Positions 8,290 to 17,975 of a DNA stretch of 64,000 nt are shown one piece after another. The stretch spans positions 2,108,001-2,172,000 of the forward strand of contig NZ_JBFDUZ010000001.1 in the NCBI RefSeq assembly GCF_040719145.1, in the 5' to 3' direction. The notes below the pieces were generated by a model. The model saw only the letters and a list, made by a program, of their open reading frames with translations. It ran no database searches and was not told where the DNA came from. Position 1 is the stretch's first letter, and each line of letters starts with the position of its first letter. The position numbers and the translations under genes were made by a program. The DNA is from Paenibacillus sp. JQZ6Y-1 (lineage in GTDB: Bacteria > Bacillota > Bacilli > Paenibacillales > Paenibacillaceae).

Positions 8290-10218
8290 TCAAATGCTAC
8301 TACGTTTTGGCGATTTGCCAGTATGCCGTTTTAATATGATGACACTGAGCGGCGGGATAGTGAGCAGTACACTGTTTTCCTGACGATCCCACGGAGTTTT
8401 CTCGGAAAATAAGAACGATTCTGTGCGTCCGCCAGTACCGCCGAATCGCGGCTCATCGCTATTCCATACCTCGCGGTACGTACCAGCCTTCGGTACACCG
8501 ATACGATAATTCACTCGCGGCACTGGCTGAAAGTTGATAATGACTAGCAACGTATCAGCAGGCTTTTTCCCTTTACGCATATAGGTGATCAGACTGTTCT
8601 GAGCATCATCAGCATTTAGCCACTCATAGCCTTCCCAATCATGATCCTTTTCCCATAAGGCAGGTGAAGCCAAATACAACTGATTCAGCTCACGGGTATA
8701 GTCCTGCACTTTGCGGTGCATTTCGTAATCAAGCAGTAGCCAATCCAGCTGATCCTGATCCTTCCACTCGATAAACTGCCCAAACTCACCGCCCATGAAC
8801 AGCAGCTTTTTCCCCGGATGTGTCATTTGGTAAGCAAGCAGCAAACGTAGGCCAGCAAATTTCTGTTCATACGTACCCGGCATTTTATCCAGCAAGGACT
8901 TTTTGCCATGCACCACCTCGTCGTGAGACAGCGGCAATGTAAAATTCTCAGAATACGCATATACAAGCGGGAAGGTGAGCAAGTTATGATGCGCTGGACG
9001 TTGATCAAATGGCGTCTCCACATAATCAAGCGTATCATTCATCCAGCCCATGCTCCACTTATAGTTGAAGCCCAATCCATTTTCATGAGCAGGCTTGGTC
9101 ACTCCCGGCCAAGCACTGGATTCCTCCGCCATCATTAATGTATGCGGGAAATAATGAAAGACCGTTTTGTTCAACTGTTGTAGGAATGAGATAGCTTCCA
9201 GATTCTCTACGCCACCATGTTGATTTGGGCGCCAGCCGCCGCCCTCGCGCTCAAAATCGAGTCGGATCATGCTTGTCACTGCATCTACACGCAATCCGTC
9301 AAAATGATACACATCCAGCCAGTACAATGCACTGGAGATTAGGAAGGAACGGACTTCCGGTTTGCCAAAATCAAAGGACAACGTTCCCCAGCCATGCTTC
9401 TCTGCACGATCAGGAGCCGAATATTCGTACAACGGTGTACCATCAAACTGACGAAGCCCATGTGCATCCTTAGTAAAATGTCCAGGCACCCAGTCCAGCA
9501 GAACACCAATATTATGCTGATGACACTGGTCCACAAAATACATCAGATCCTGCGGTGTTCCATAACGACTGGTTGGTGCAAAATATCCGGTTGCTTGATA
9601 CCCCCATGACAGATCGTATGGATGCTCCGTTAACGGCATCAGCTCCACATGCGTATAGTTCATATCTACCAGATATGGAATCAGCAGCTCTGCCATCTCA
9701 CGATAGCTATATAGACTGCCGTCTTCTTTCTGTTTCCATGTGCCAAAGTGCATTTCATAAATGTTCACAGGTCGCTGATACAATGGACGACGCTTGCGTC
9801 TCCATGCAGCATCCTGCCATTTATATCCGCCTAGCGAGGTCACGATAGAGGCAGTAGCCGGGCGAACCTCCGCATGGAACGCATATGGGTCCGCCTTGAA
9901 GATCGCTTCCCCCTGCTGCGGGGTAATATGGTATTTGTATACATTGCCCTCGGATACATCGTCAAAAAATCCGGTCCAGATGCCCGTGTGGTCCAGTTTA
10001 TGTAATAAATGATGTTCCCCGTTCCAGTTATTCCAATCGCCAGCCACACTTACCTGTAAGGCATGCGGCGCCCAGACAGTAAACCGAACTCCGTTTTTTC
10101 CATTTTCGGAAGATGGATGTGAGCCAAACTGACGGTAAGCATGATAATTGGTTCCTTCATGAAACAGATAAATGTCCTCAGAACCGGGCAAATGAGATTG
10201 TGAATGTGGTTGTCTCAA
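8290..10218 (-). CDS. glgB: 1,4-alpha-glucan branching enzyme
   Basis: Makes alpha-1,6 branches in glycogen; GH13 enzyme of 642 residues. The N-terminal CBM48 region (about 25-120, with VWAPHALQVSVAGDWN) precedes the barrel, where GLRVDAVTSM carries the catalytic Asp nucleophile, MAEESSAWPG the Glu acid/base, and LSHDEVVHGK the third acidic residue. The start is TTG at 10218, chosen because GGAGGTGATTTT stands directly before it; no ATG near by has a site. First gene of the glgB-glgA unit, divergent from glgC. Confidence 0.96.
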   Translation of the reverse strand: MRQPHSQSHLPGSEDIYLFHEGTNYHAYRQFGSHPSSENGKNGVRFTVWAPHALQVSVAGDWNNWNGEHHLLHKLDHTGIWTGFFDDVSEGNVYKYHITPQQGEAIFKADPYAFHAEVRPATASIVTSLGGYKWQDAAWRRKRRPLYQRPVNIYEMHFGTWKQKEDGSLYSYREMAELLIPYLVDMNYTHVELMPLTEHPYDLSWGYQATGYFAPTSRYGTPQDLMYFVDQCHQHNIGVLLDWVPGHFTKDAHGLRQFDGTPLYEYSAPDRAEKHGWGTLSFDFGKPEVRSFLISSALYWLDVYHFDGLRVDAVTSMIRLDFEREGGGWRPNQHGGVENLEAISFLQQLNKTVFHYFPHTLMMAEESSAWPGVTKPAHENGLGFNYKWSMGWMNDTLDYVETPFDQRPAHHNLLTFPLVYAYSENFTLPLSHDEVVHGKKSLLDKMPGTYEQKFAGLRLLLAYQMTHPGKKLLFMGGEFGQFIEWKDQDQLDWLLLDYEMHRKVQDYTRELNQLYLASPALWEKDHDWEGYEWLNADDAQNSLITYMRKGKKPADTLLVIINFQPVPRVNYRIGVPKAGTYREVWNSDEPRFGGTGGRTESFLFSEKTPWDRQENSVLLTIPPLSVIILKRHTGKSPKRSSI

Positions 10219-10726
10219 AAAATCACCTCCAAAATGGATGCCGAACTGCTGGAAAACGCTGAGGAAAATAATTCCTTTCCGCTATATATGTTCCCCTTTT
10301 TTGCAGTTACTTTTTACATATTCCAGATGATCCTTACGATATTATTTCATTAGATCGTAAGCGAAATCTGTACTCAACTCCATGTATTACCCTTTTCAGT
10401 TCCTGTTGAATAGAAAAAAGTTCGTATTTTACATAGTGATTCGTCATCACCGCCGTAATCCCTGCTGCTATCGCATTCTTCTTTATTGTAGCGGCAACGG
10501 AATAGAAATACCATGGATGGAAGAAAGAAACGAATTTTGTCTCTGCGCGTGTGTATTTCGTTCTAATTTTGCAGAGTGCAAAAGCCCGACATGACTGGTG
10601 TTTCAGCACATTCGACATATTTTATAAATTTTTACAATTATAATTGTTTCAACAGGGATGGCATGCGTTTATAACACTAATACATTGTCAACTGTGCGTT
10701 GTCATGAAAATGGGAGGGAAAACAAC
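10219..10726. other. glgB/glgC divergent intergenic region
   Basis: About 500 bases that must carry the promoters of both glycogen units. It is AT-rich. A perfect 14-bp palindrome lies near the glgC end (separate entry). The open frame 10334-10618 (minus) has no ribosome binding site and looks spurious. Confidence 0.5.
10634..10647. promoter_or_regulatory. Palindrome containing a TATAAT box, upstream of glgC
   Basis: ACAATTATAATTGT is a perfect 14-bp palindrome; its centre contains TATAAT (10639-10644), which could be a -10 box for glgC, 80 bases before the start. A matching -35 at normal spacing is not obvious. Being both promoter element and operator is inference. Confidence 0.4.
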
Positions 10727-11938
10727 ATGAAACAGACAAATAAAGATTGCATCGCGATGTTGCTAGCTGGCGGAGAAGGACGCAGACTGGCTCCTTTGAC
10801 TTCCATCATTGCCAAACCGGCAGTACCGTTTGGCGGCGACTACAAGATTATTGACTTTCCTCTTAGCAACTGTGTGAATTCCGGGATCGATACAGTCGGG
10901 GTATTGACCCAGTATGAAGCACAATCACTGCATGACCATATCGGTCAAGGCAACGCGTGGTCTACGGCAGACCAATCTATGAACATTACGCTGCTGTCGT
11001 CCGAACGGACAGGTGAATACACCGGTACAGCAGATGCTATTTATAAAAATATTGAATACATTGATGCACTGAAACCAAAAGATGTGCTGATCCTGTCAGG
11101 AGATCACATCTATCATATGGATTACACCGAAATGCTGCAATACCACAACGAAAATAAAGCACAAGCGACCATCGCTGTAGTGGAAGTACCGTGGGATGAA
11201 GCAAGTCGTTTCGGTGTGATGAGCACAGATGACGATATGAACATCACCAAATTCTCTGAAAAACCAGCTCAACCGGAAAGTAATCTTGCTTCCATGGGTA
11301 TTTATGTATTTGACTGGCAGTATCTGAGACAACATCTGGTTGCTGATGCGGCACAAGCTAATTCCAGCCATGACTTTGGTAAAAACATCATTCCGCAAAT
11401 GCTAGCAGATGGCGAGAAAGTCGTTGCTTACGAATTCCTCGGCTACTGGAGAGATGTAGGTACAATCAACAGTCTGTGGGAAGCTCATATGGACATCCTG
11501 CAGCACAATCGCCAATTTGAATTAAAAAATTCCGAATGGCCAATGTTCTCCGCTGATTTTAATCCGCTGGAAAACAATAATCATGCAACAGCACCGGATT
11601 GCTCTATGGTGAGCAGCAAAGCGGTATTGGATGGCGCAGTTGAACAATCCGTTGTCTTCAACGGTTCCACCATCGGCAAACAAGCGGAAGTGAAAAACAG
11701 CGTCATTATGCCGGGCGCATCTATCGGTAAGCACGCACGCATTCAGTATGCTATTATAGCGGAAGGCGCAACTGTCAAAGACGGCGCTAGCGTGATTGGT
11801 ACACCGGACGAGATTGCTGTCGTTGCACCACACGATACTGTATATGCGAAACCATCCGTACGTACGCAACCAGCACGTTTGTTGCAAGAAGTGTACGACA
11901 AATCGGGTCGCGTTCACGCAGGCGGTATGTCCTCCTAA
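10727..11938 (+). CDS. glgC: Glucose-1-phosphate adenylyltransferase
   Basis: Makes ADP-glucose from ATP and glucose-1-phosphate, the first committed step of glycogen synthesis. The 403-residue protein shows the nucleotidyltransferase signature [13 protein letters not shown] and KPAVPFGG at its N-terminus, FSEKPAQP and GYWRDVGT in the middle, and a C-terminal left-handed beta-helix of hexapeptides (about 285-370). The frame opens at 10658, but the true start is ATG 10727 because GGGAGG lies ten bases before it and the family starts close to the AGGEG motif. Divergent from glgBA. No GlgD partner is seen, so a homotetramer is likely. Confidence 0.95.
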   Translation: MKQTNKDCIAMLLAGGEGRRLAPLTSIIAKPAVPFGGDYKIIDFPLSNCVNSGIDTVGVLTQYEAQSLHDHIGQGNAWSTADQSMNITLLSSERTGEYTGTADAIYKNIEYIDALKPKDVLILSGDHIYHMDYTEMLQYHNENKAQATIAVVEVPWDEASRFGVMSTDDDMNITKFSEKPAQPESNLASMGIYVFDWQYLRQHLVADAAQANSSHDFGKNIIPQMLADGEKVVAYEFLGYWRDVGTINSLWEAHMDILQHNRQFELKNSEWPMFSADFNPLENNNHATAPDCSMVSSKAVLDGAVEQSVVFNGSTIGKQAEVKNSVIMPGASIGKHARIQYAIIAEGATVKDGASVIGTPDEIAVVAPHDTVYAKPSVRTQPARLLQEVYDKSGRVHAGGMSS

Positions 11939-11983
11939 TCTAGTTTCTATATGATCTACCAACCGTCTATATGATGGAATAAT

Positions 11984-12042
11984 ATAAAAAGAAGCTGTTC
12001 TCCCAAGCATCACATGATGCCGAGTAGACAGCTTCTTTTTTT
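11984..12042. terminator. Bidirectional terminator between glgC and the GNAT gene
   Basis: Thirteen-bp stem AAAAAGAAGCTGT / ACAGCTTCTTTTT with T-runs on both exits. It serves glgC on the plus strand and, 140 bases past its stop, the GNAT gene on the minus strand. Confidence 0.88.
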
Positions 12043-12180
12043 GGATTTGCCTGATCATGGATACATTTGCTTGATAAAATAAGCCATTAGTATGCGCCAT
12101 CTACCATCTATGCGCCATGCAAATCTAAGCTTCTGATCCAAAGTATCTACTGCATGCACGGAAGCACTCTATTTCTATTA

Positions 12181-13260
12181 TCAATGTGAATGCAATTGCG
12201 CACGCCATTCGTCTTCCAGAATAGCCATTTCATAGACGCTGTAGTACTTGCCCTCGATCAGCGCCGTATCGCGCAGCAATCCTTCTTTGCGAAAGCCACA
12301 TGACTCATACAAGCCCGCAGCCTGCTCATTATAATCAAAGACAGCTAACGTAATCCGATGCAGCCCCAATGCTTCAAAGCCAATGCGTAGCCCTTCCATC
12401 ACCATCTGTCGCCCATAGCCTTTGCCGCGAGCATGCGGATCGCCAACAAGTACACGAGATAGACGCGCGGATTTATTTTTGCGATCGATTCTGCCTAATG
12501 CCATATGACCGACCGTTTGACCGCTTTTGCGATTCACTACTGCATAGATCAGCCAATCTGAGTAAGCAGGATGGTTGGCATCTGCGATATAAGCTTCCAG
12601 ATCTGAGCGCTGTAACGGATAGTCCCATAATGGACCCGCCCACTGCATCAACATCTGAGCATCTTGCTGCTCTGTCCAGCCCAGTACCGTATAAAAATCA
12701 CGTTCGCCAAAATATTGCAGACGCAGTTCATGTTCAACCGCAGGCGGCAGTTTTTCATAGAGATTGGCGAGCTTGCCTTTGACCTCATGAGTGCCCATAT
12801 ATCGAAAATCCTGCTGCTGATAAAAACGATTCAGCGGTACCAGCTCTGCTAGACAATCAAGACGCAGCCCCTTTTTCCCCTGTTGAGCAGTTCGTTCTAC
12901 CGCCCAATCAAGCATCGCCGCTCCCAGATGGTGACCACGGAATTTGCGTAACACAGTCAGACGATGCAAATAGTAGTAGGATTCGTCATTTTTATCCTGC
13001 CAGTACTCCATATCGCCCTGCTGTAGCGTAAACATACCCGCAGGCTCGCCTTGATACTCTGCTACATACACTTCACGCTCGATAAAATAACTGCGGATCA
13101 GTTCCGGTGTGAACAACACTCGGCGCCACTGTCCGATGCCTTTCTCCTCCATCCAATCCGCCGCTTCAACCAGAAAATCGGTAATTAGCTGCTCTTCTCC
13201 CTCCACCGCTGGACGGATCTGCAATCCTTCGATCGAAGTCGGTTGCTGTTCTAATGGCAT
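12181..13260 (-). CDS. Tandem-GNAT acetyltransferase
   Basis: Protein of 359 residues made of two GCN5-related acetyltransferase domains. The first (about 12-170) has the acetyl-CoA loop region LRKFRGHHLGAAML and ends NRFYQQQDFRYMG; the second (about 180-345) has a loop GDPHARGKGYGRQM and ends AAGLYESCGFRKEGLLRD, typical of RimJ/RimL-like enzymes. Each single GNAT is about 160 residues, so the length fits a fusion. ATG 13260 is preceded by GAGAGGAG. Monocistronic. The acetyl acceptor cannot be read: the second half suggests protein N-terminal or small-molecule amines. The two halves share little sequence, so fusion of different enzymes is likelier than recent duplication. Confidence 0.85.
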   Translation of the reverse strand: MPLEQQPTSIEGLQIRPAVEGEEQLITDFLVEAADWMEEKGIGQWRRVLFTPELIRSYFIEREVYVAEYQGEPAGMFTLQQGDMEYWQDKNDESYYYLHRLTVLRKFRGHHLGAAMLDWAVERTAQQGKKGLRLDCLAELVPLNRFYQQQDFRYMGTHEVKGKLANLYEKLPPAVEHELRLQYFGERDFYTVLGWTEQQDAQMLMQWAGPLWDYPLQRSDLEAYIADANHPAYSDWLIYAVVNRKSGQTVGHMALGRIDRKNKSARLSRVLVGDPHARGKGYGRQMVMEGLRIGFEALGLHRITLAVFDYNEQAAGLYESCGFRKEGLLRDTALIEGKYYSVYEMAILEDEWRAQLHSH

Positions 13261-13437
13261 CTCATCTACTCCTCTCTAGCACTTATGTATGTATTCACTA
13301 TACTCAAATTATATTATATTGACTACCAGCTTGGTGAAGAAGCTCAGCAAAGGATACAAAAAAAGCGAGCTGCCTCTACCTGATTTTACTATCACTCTAC
13401 AGCTAATTACGCATACACTACAGCTGATACATATAAC

Positions 13438-13479
13438 AAAAAATCCCTGTCCAGCGTCTGCCGGATACAGGGATTTTGG
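13438..13479 (-). terminator. Terminator after the sensor kinase operon
   Basis: Eleven-bp stem AAAATCCCTGT / ACAGGGATTTT (13440-13450 with 13467-13477). It lies 110 bases past the histidine kinase stop and is A-rich upstream, giving a minus-strand T-run. The rest of 13261-13585 shows nothing else. Confidence 0.8.
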
Positions 13480-13585
13480 TTCTACCTATTCCATCAAGGT
13501 TTGATTTTACAATCCATTCTGCTTTAGCCTCGCATCATCATAGCTTGATACTACATCCATGATGGATACAACTGTACGTCTGGAA

Positions 13586-14983
13586 TCAAGTCACTTCTTC
13601 GTCTGGCCAATCATTTGCAGATTGCTTCTCCTGCAAAGGCAGCTCGACAATAACCGTTGTCCCTTGATCCAATTCACTTTCGATATTCATTTCACCCTTA
13701 TGCAGTTGAACAATCTGCTGGGTAATAGCAAGCCCCAGTCCGGTACCGCCCTGATTCGGATTGACTTGGAAAAAGCGGTCTTTGACCTTTTCCAAAAACT
13801 CTGCACTGATCCCAATCCCCGCATCCTTGACGAGTATGCGTACACGCTGCGGACCTGTTTCTACAATACTAAGTTGAATCGTTGAATCGTTAGGCGAGAA
13901 TTTGATCGCATTATCAACCAGATTCAGAAATACCTGCTTCAAGCGATTGCCATCCGCATGCACAATATAGGCGGCATTGCCGGGGTCCAGCGTCAGCTTA
14001 ATCTGCTTTTGCTCGGCTTTTGCCCAGACGTTGAGCATTGTCTCTTGCAGTACCTCTTTCAGATTCACCTCACCCATAACAAGCTTCATCTGATTTTGCT
14101 GCAATTTGGAAAAGTCCAACATCTCTTCAACCAATCCGATCAGACGCTCGGTTTCCTTAGAAATGATGCTCATTCCTAGCTTCGTTTCCTCTGGATCAAA
14201 TCCACCGGAAACCAGCGTCTCACTCCAGCCTTTAATACCAGTCAATGGCGTACGCAGCTCATGTGAGATAGAGGAGATAAAATCGTCCTTGATCTGATTA
14301 CTACGCACAATCTCATCTGCCATATAATTCAGCGTCGAGGCGAGATCACCAATTTCATACGGATAGTTGCCCTTGATCCTGACGTTAAAATCACCCTTCG
14401 CCATCATCGTGGATACGCCAATGATATTGTTAATCGGCTTAACGATGGAGTTCGCAAGACCAATACTAACCATCAATACGATGACTAGAATGATTACGCC
14501 AATCCCTGCCGAAACCAATGTAATATAAAATAGCTTCTGATTCACCAGCTCCAACGAGGTGACATACCGAACCAAGTATTCCTTGTCCCCGTTCACCTTG
14601 ATCAGATGCGTAACCGCCATGACATCCTCACCGGTTCCCGATTGCTTGCCAATCCAACGCCCGGTTGAACCGGATAATGCCTGCTGAATATCACCCGTTT
14701 GTACGGGTTTATCCACGATAAAGGCGGTCGAGTTTTGCAGTACATTGCCCTCTGTATCGAGTACCTGCACTTCAGCTTTGTCCAGACTGTAATTGGATAT
14801 GATATCCCGGTAATTTGCCGGAACGCGTGTATTGTCAAATGACGACTGCAAATAATTCGAGATGCCGTCATAATAATACGTCCGGATGGCGAATAAAAAC
14901 ACCAGTTCCACCAGCAATATCGTCAAAAAGACAACGATAAAGTAATGCAGAACAATCTGTCGGGTCATCCCCTTTTTGATCAT
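13586..14983 (-). CDS. Membrane sensor histidine kinase, HAMP type
   Basis: Sensor of a two-component pair, 465 residues. A first membrane segment (about 10-33), an extracellular sensor loop of about 130 residues, a second membrane segment (about 170-195), a HAMP linker, HisKA with SHELRTPLTG, and a HATPase with NLVDNAIKF, DAGIGI and GGTGLGLAIT. It resembles the PhoR/ResE/WalK class but lacks a PAS domain. The start is ATG 14983, whose A is shared with the TAA stop of the response regulator (TAATG), the classical coupled arrangement; a start seven codons earlier is open but has no ribosome binding site. Third gene of the lipoprotein-regulator-kinase unit. The signal is unknown. Confidence 0.92.
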   Translation of the reverse strand: MIKKGMTRQIVLHYFIVVFLTILLVELVFLFAIRTYYYDGISNYLQSSFDNTRVPANYRDIISNYSLDKAEVQVLDTEGNVLQNSTAFIVDKPVQTGDIQQALSGSTGRWIGKQSGTGEDVMAVTHLIKVNGDKEYLVRYVTSLELVNQKLFYITLVSAGIGVIILVIVLMVSIGLANSIVKPINNIIGVSTMMAKGDFNVRIKGNYPYEIGDLASTLNYMADEIVRSNQIKDDFISSISHELRTPLTGIKGWSETLVSGGFDPEETKLGMSIISKETERLIGLVEEMLDFSKLQQNQMKLVMGEVNLKEVLQETMLNVWAKAEQKQIKLTLDPGNAAYIVHADGNRLKQVFLNLVDNAIKFSPNDSTIQLSIVETGPQRVRILVKDAGIGISAEFLEKVKDRFFQVNPNQGGTGLGLAITQQIVQLHKGEMNIESELDQGTTVIVELPLQEKQSANDWPDEEVT

Positions 14984-15681
14984 TATGAATCCCGGCCTCT
15001 CCATTTATACCCATGGCCCCATACCGTTTGCAGGAATTCCGGCTCGGATGGGTTATTTTCGATTTTTTGACGCAGACGACGGATATTCACATCGACAATC
15101 TTCGGATCGCCCATGTACTCCTTGCCCCATACATGATCAAGCAACAGATCGCGGCTGAGCGGTGTGTTTTCCTTTTCCAAGAAAAATTGAACCAGTGAGA
15201 ATTCGGTTGGTGTCAATTCGATCAGCTTGCCGCTTTTTTTGAATTGCTTGGAGATCAGATCCAGTGTGAATGGACCGGATTCAAACGAAACCTTTGTATT
15301 CGATTCACGCTGCACATTCACACGACGCAGCAGCGATTGAATACGTGCAATCAACTCAGTTGGGCTGAATGGCTTGCTCACATGATCATCAGCGCCTACG
15401 GACAGCGCATATACTTTATCCTGCTCCTGTACTTTGGCAGTCAGGAAAATAATGCCGATACGCTCGTTCTTCTCACGGATGCGGCGGCATACTTCAAAGC
15501 CGTCGATGCCCGGCACCATCACGTCAAGTAGCGCAATATCAATATCAGGTACAGTTTCCAGCATATGCAGCGCCTGCTCACCGTTTTCCGTTTCCAATAC
15601 TTCAAAGCCGTTGCGCTTCAAGTTAATAATAATAAAACTGCGGATTGATTCTTCATCTTCCATGATCAGCACTTTGCTCAC
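14983..15681 (-). CDS. OmpR-family response regulator
   Basis: Response regulator of 232 residues. The receiver domain (1-120) has the acidic pair MEDEE, phosphoacceptor Asp in ALLDVMVPG (about 54), and Lys in HVSKPFSP. The C-terminal winged helix (about 130-230) shows TPTEFSLVQFFL, the DNA-contacting DVNIRRLRQKIE and VWGHGYKW. The start is GTG 15681 with GGAGGGG nine bases before. Its stop overlaps the kinase start, so the two are translated together. The lipoprotein gene ends 48 bases upstream on the same strand. It should bind direct-repeat operators; targets unknown. Confidence 0.94.
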   Translation of the reverse strand: MSKVLIMEDEESIRSFIIINLKRNGFEVLETENGEQALHMLETVPDIDIALLDVMVPGIDGFEVCRRIREKNERIGIIFLTAKVQEQDKVYALSVGADDHVSKPFSPTELIARIQSLLRRVNVQRESNTKVSFESGPFTLDLISKQFKKSGKLIELTPTEFSLVQFFLEKENTPLSRDLLLDHVWGKEYMGDPKIVDVNIRRLRQKIENNPSEPEFLQTVWGHGYKWRGRDS

Positions 15682-15729
15682 GAATGATCCCCTCCAAGAT
15701 ACCTGGTTAATGGATGTTGCTTGTTTATT

Positions 15730-16980
15730 TTAGTTTTGTACGACATTGATTTTGTTATTTTCCCAGAGAGCGATAATTTGTCCGCGGTTCTCGGTAATAA
15801 CTCGCCAATCGCCATTGTGGTTATTCCAATCGCTTTCGCTAAAGAAACGAACCTCGGCGACTTTCTCCCCTGTATCCTTGAGTATAAAACGGATATCCTG
15901 GTTTTTGTTCGATTTGGTATCGATCGTCAGCTTGTCATTCCAATCTGGTGCGATGCGGATAACGAATCTGCCCTGATCATCACGGTATTGCTGGCTGACC
16001 AGCTTGGTTAATTGCTCGCCGCCCGTCCATTGGAAATAGTTTGTAAAGAATGGAATTTCCGTTCTGGCAATATTCTCCCAACCTTCTGGTACTTCCAGCA
16101 TTCCAATTTCCAAAATACCATCATTATTAATGTCTTCACTGGCGATCAAGCTATCCTTAAATGTCGGTTGTCTGGATATTGGGAATACATCTTCTAGCTT
16201 CCCATTTTCCATCACAATCAAATGGGATAAGCCCGACAGTCCGACTGCTTCATCCAGAATGATGCCGTTCTGATTTGGTGTAACCTTACCGGCTATCGTA
16301 TTGTAAAAACGCTCAATACTGCTCACTAGATCAATCGAATCGATTTCTTGGAAGCCGTTTTTGTAGCGATACGCTGTGATTTTGACATAACCGCCACTAT
16401 CTACCGTAACAATCGTCAATTCATTTACGCCATCGCCGTCCAGATCGGTAATAAAGTAATACGAATACGTCGTCTCGTATTCATTTTTCACTTTGCCTTT
16501 GTCATAGCTGTAAATGACCAGCGTTTTGACACTGCTATCTGAGCTAGACGCGTTGCTAGAATAACCGACAATAATATCGCGTTTGCCATCATGGGTTACG
16601 TCTGTAATTTCTACACTTTCCAGTGTGAAGCCGGCGCCATCGATTTTGTCTTTTTTCACCCATGTATCGCCAGACTTCTCAAAGATCAAGCCGTTGATCC
16701 GACCATCAAAGGTCTGGTAAAACACAATCGTCTCACTTGTGCCGTCTCCATCCAGATCAACGGTCTGAATTTTGCTGGAATTGCCGTTTTTCGGGCTTTG
16801 GATACTTGCGCCCTCTGGCAATTCTGAACTGATCAGGCTGCTCAACGTCTGCTTATCCGAAGGAAGCTCCGGTGTCTGGATCAATGTTTTCGGATCAGCT
16901 AACGGATTAAAGCTGCAACCGCTCAAAATAAACAGCAGCCCGGCGATTGCCAGCAATTTGATCCAGATGATTTTGTTCAT
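15730..16980 (-). CDS. Lipoprotein with FG-GAP/VCBS-like calcium-binding repeats
   Basis: Probable membrane-anchored lipoprotein of 416 residues. A signal segment ends in the lipobox LSGC (Cys22). The mature part has at least four acidic loops of the FG-GAP/VCBS type: VDLDGDGTSE, DVTHDGKRD, TDLDGDGVNE and EDINNDGILE (about residues 75-290), spaced like blades of a beta-propeller that bind calcium. The last 100 residues show no repeat. ATG 16980 follows GAGAGTGA. It ends 48 bases before a response regulator-kinase pair and is probably their first operon gene, so it may present the signal to the kinase; that role is inference. Confidence 0.8.
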   Translation of the reverse strand: MNKIIWIKLLAIAGLLFILSGCSFNPLADPKTLIQTPELPSDKQTLSSLISSELPEGASIQSPKNGNSSKIQTVDLDGDGTSETIVFYQTFDGRINGLIFEKSGDTWVKKDKIDGAGFTLESVEITDVTHDGKRDIIVGYSSNASSSDSSVKTLVIYSYDKGKVKNEYETTYSYYFITDLDGDGVNELTIVTVDSGGYVKITAYRYKNGFQEIDSIDLVSSIERFYNTIAGKVTPNQNGIILDEAVGLSGLSHLIVMENGKLEDVFPISRQPTFKDSLIASEDINNDGILEIGMLEVPEGWENIARTEIPFFTNYFQWTGGEQLTKLVSQQYRDDQGRFVIRIAPDWNDKLTIDTKSNKNQDIRFILKDTGEKVAEVRFFSESDWNNHNGDWRVITENRGQIIALWENNKINVVQN

Positions 16981-16995
16981 AATATCACTCTCTCA

Positions 16996-17019
16996 TAAAA
17001 AGGAGCGGTATACCGCTCC
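16996..17019 (-). terminator. Short terminator between ABC ATPase and lipoprotein gene
   Basis: GGAGCGGTATACCGCTCC (17002-17019) is a perfect 18-bp palindrome giving a 7-bp stem with a TATA loop; AAAAA beside it reads as a T-run on the minus strand. It sits just before the lipoprotein gene and probably separates it from the ATPase gene upstream. Confidence 0.65.
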
Positions 17020-17146
17020 ATTGTTCAAATTGCCACCGTGTATCTTGCTTTGCATACCCAGCCGGTTCTGTCCGGTCTGTTGTCTGTTCTGTAACGACAT
17101 TCTAGCTCACGGATATGCTATCCATGATATCGATCGCTGCTGCATT

Positions 17147-17878
17147 CTATAACAAGCGGCGTTCGGCGCTGGTCAATCGTCTGCCCTTAATATCAAAGGA
17201 GATATGACCATCCTGCATGCCGATAATGCGCGTTGCATAGCGCTCAGCCAGCTCCAGCGGAATAACGGAAATTACGGTCAGTCGCTCACTGCTGCATAGT
17301 CCGCGCAGCGTCTTGATGACCTCTTCGCCAGAACGCGGATCAAGACCGGTAATCGGCTCATCTGCCAGAATGACTTTAGCTCCATGAGCCAGCGCACGCG
17401 CAATGGCAACACGCTGTCTTTCGCCACCGCTCAAAGTACCGGCTTTCTGATGCGCTTTATCCAGCAAGCCTAGCGTTTCTAGAACATCCATCGCTCCCAT
17501 ATAATCATCCGAACGTACCATGCCAGTCACCATACGCCAAAGTGGCGTCTGCCCAGGTTGACCGATCAACACTGTTTTCAATGCTGTACGCTCTGGATGC
17601 AGCTGTGGGCTTTGCTCCAGAAAGGACCATTCTCGGCTGATTTTGCGCTTACCGCTAAATCCCGATTTTAAAATATCTGTATCGCCGACACGGAAACTGC
17701 CTTCCGTCCAGCTCTCTTTCATGGCCAGACATTTGAGCAGCATACTTTTGCCACTGCCGCTCGGTCCGACCAGTGCGATCATTTCGCCATGTTGAATTTC
17801 TAAGCTAATATGATCCAGCACACTGGTTTTATTCTCGCCGACCGTTTTGGTCAGATGTTCAATTTGAATCATCGACAT
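17147..17878 (-). CDS. PhnC-like ABC transporter ATPase lacking the switch histidine
   Basis: ABC ATPase of 243 residues resembling the phosphonate-importer ATPase PhnC. Walker A GPSGSGKS (38-45), Q-loop Gln near 89, signature LSGGERQ (149-155), Walker B VILADEP with Glu174 and the D-loop GLDP are all present. The H-loop is abnormal: the usual LHQVDLA is replaced by IPLELA, so the histidine that helps ATP hydrolysis is gone. No permease or binding protein is adjacent; the neighbour upstream is an MFS gene (97-base gap), possibly in one transcript. The start lacks a clear ribosome binding site. It may be an orphan, a regulatory or a decaying ATPase. Confidence 0.85.
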   Translation of the reverse strand: MSMIQIEHLTKTVGENKTSVLDHISLEIQHGEMIALVGPSGSGKSMLLKCLAMKESWTEGSFRVGDTDILKSGFSGKRKISREWSFLEQSPQLHPERTALKTVLIGQPGQTPLWRMVTGMVRSDDYMGAMDVLETLGLLDKAHQKAGTLSGGERQRVAIARALAHGAKVILADEPITGLDPRSGEEVIKTLRGLCSSERLTVISVIPLELAERYATRIIGMQDGHISFDIKGRRLTSAERRLL

Positions 17879-17975
17879 CTACTGCTGACCGCCTTTCTGC
17901 GCTGTTGCTTCAACCATAACATCCTACTCTATAGTTTAGGGGAAAAAGCGAAGAAATGCCATCCGCAGACCTATT

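Noticed and set aside
10334-10618. 94-codon frame between glgB and glgC
   Set aside because: No ribosome binding site, odd composition, and it would lie in the promoter region.
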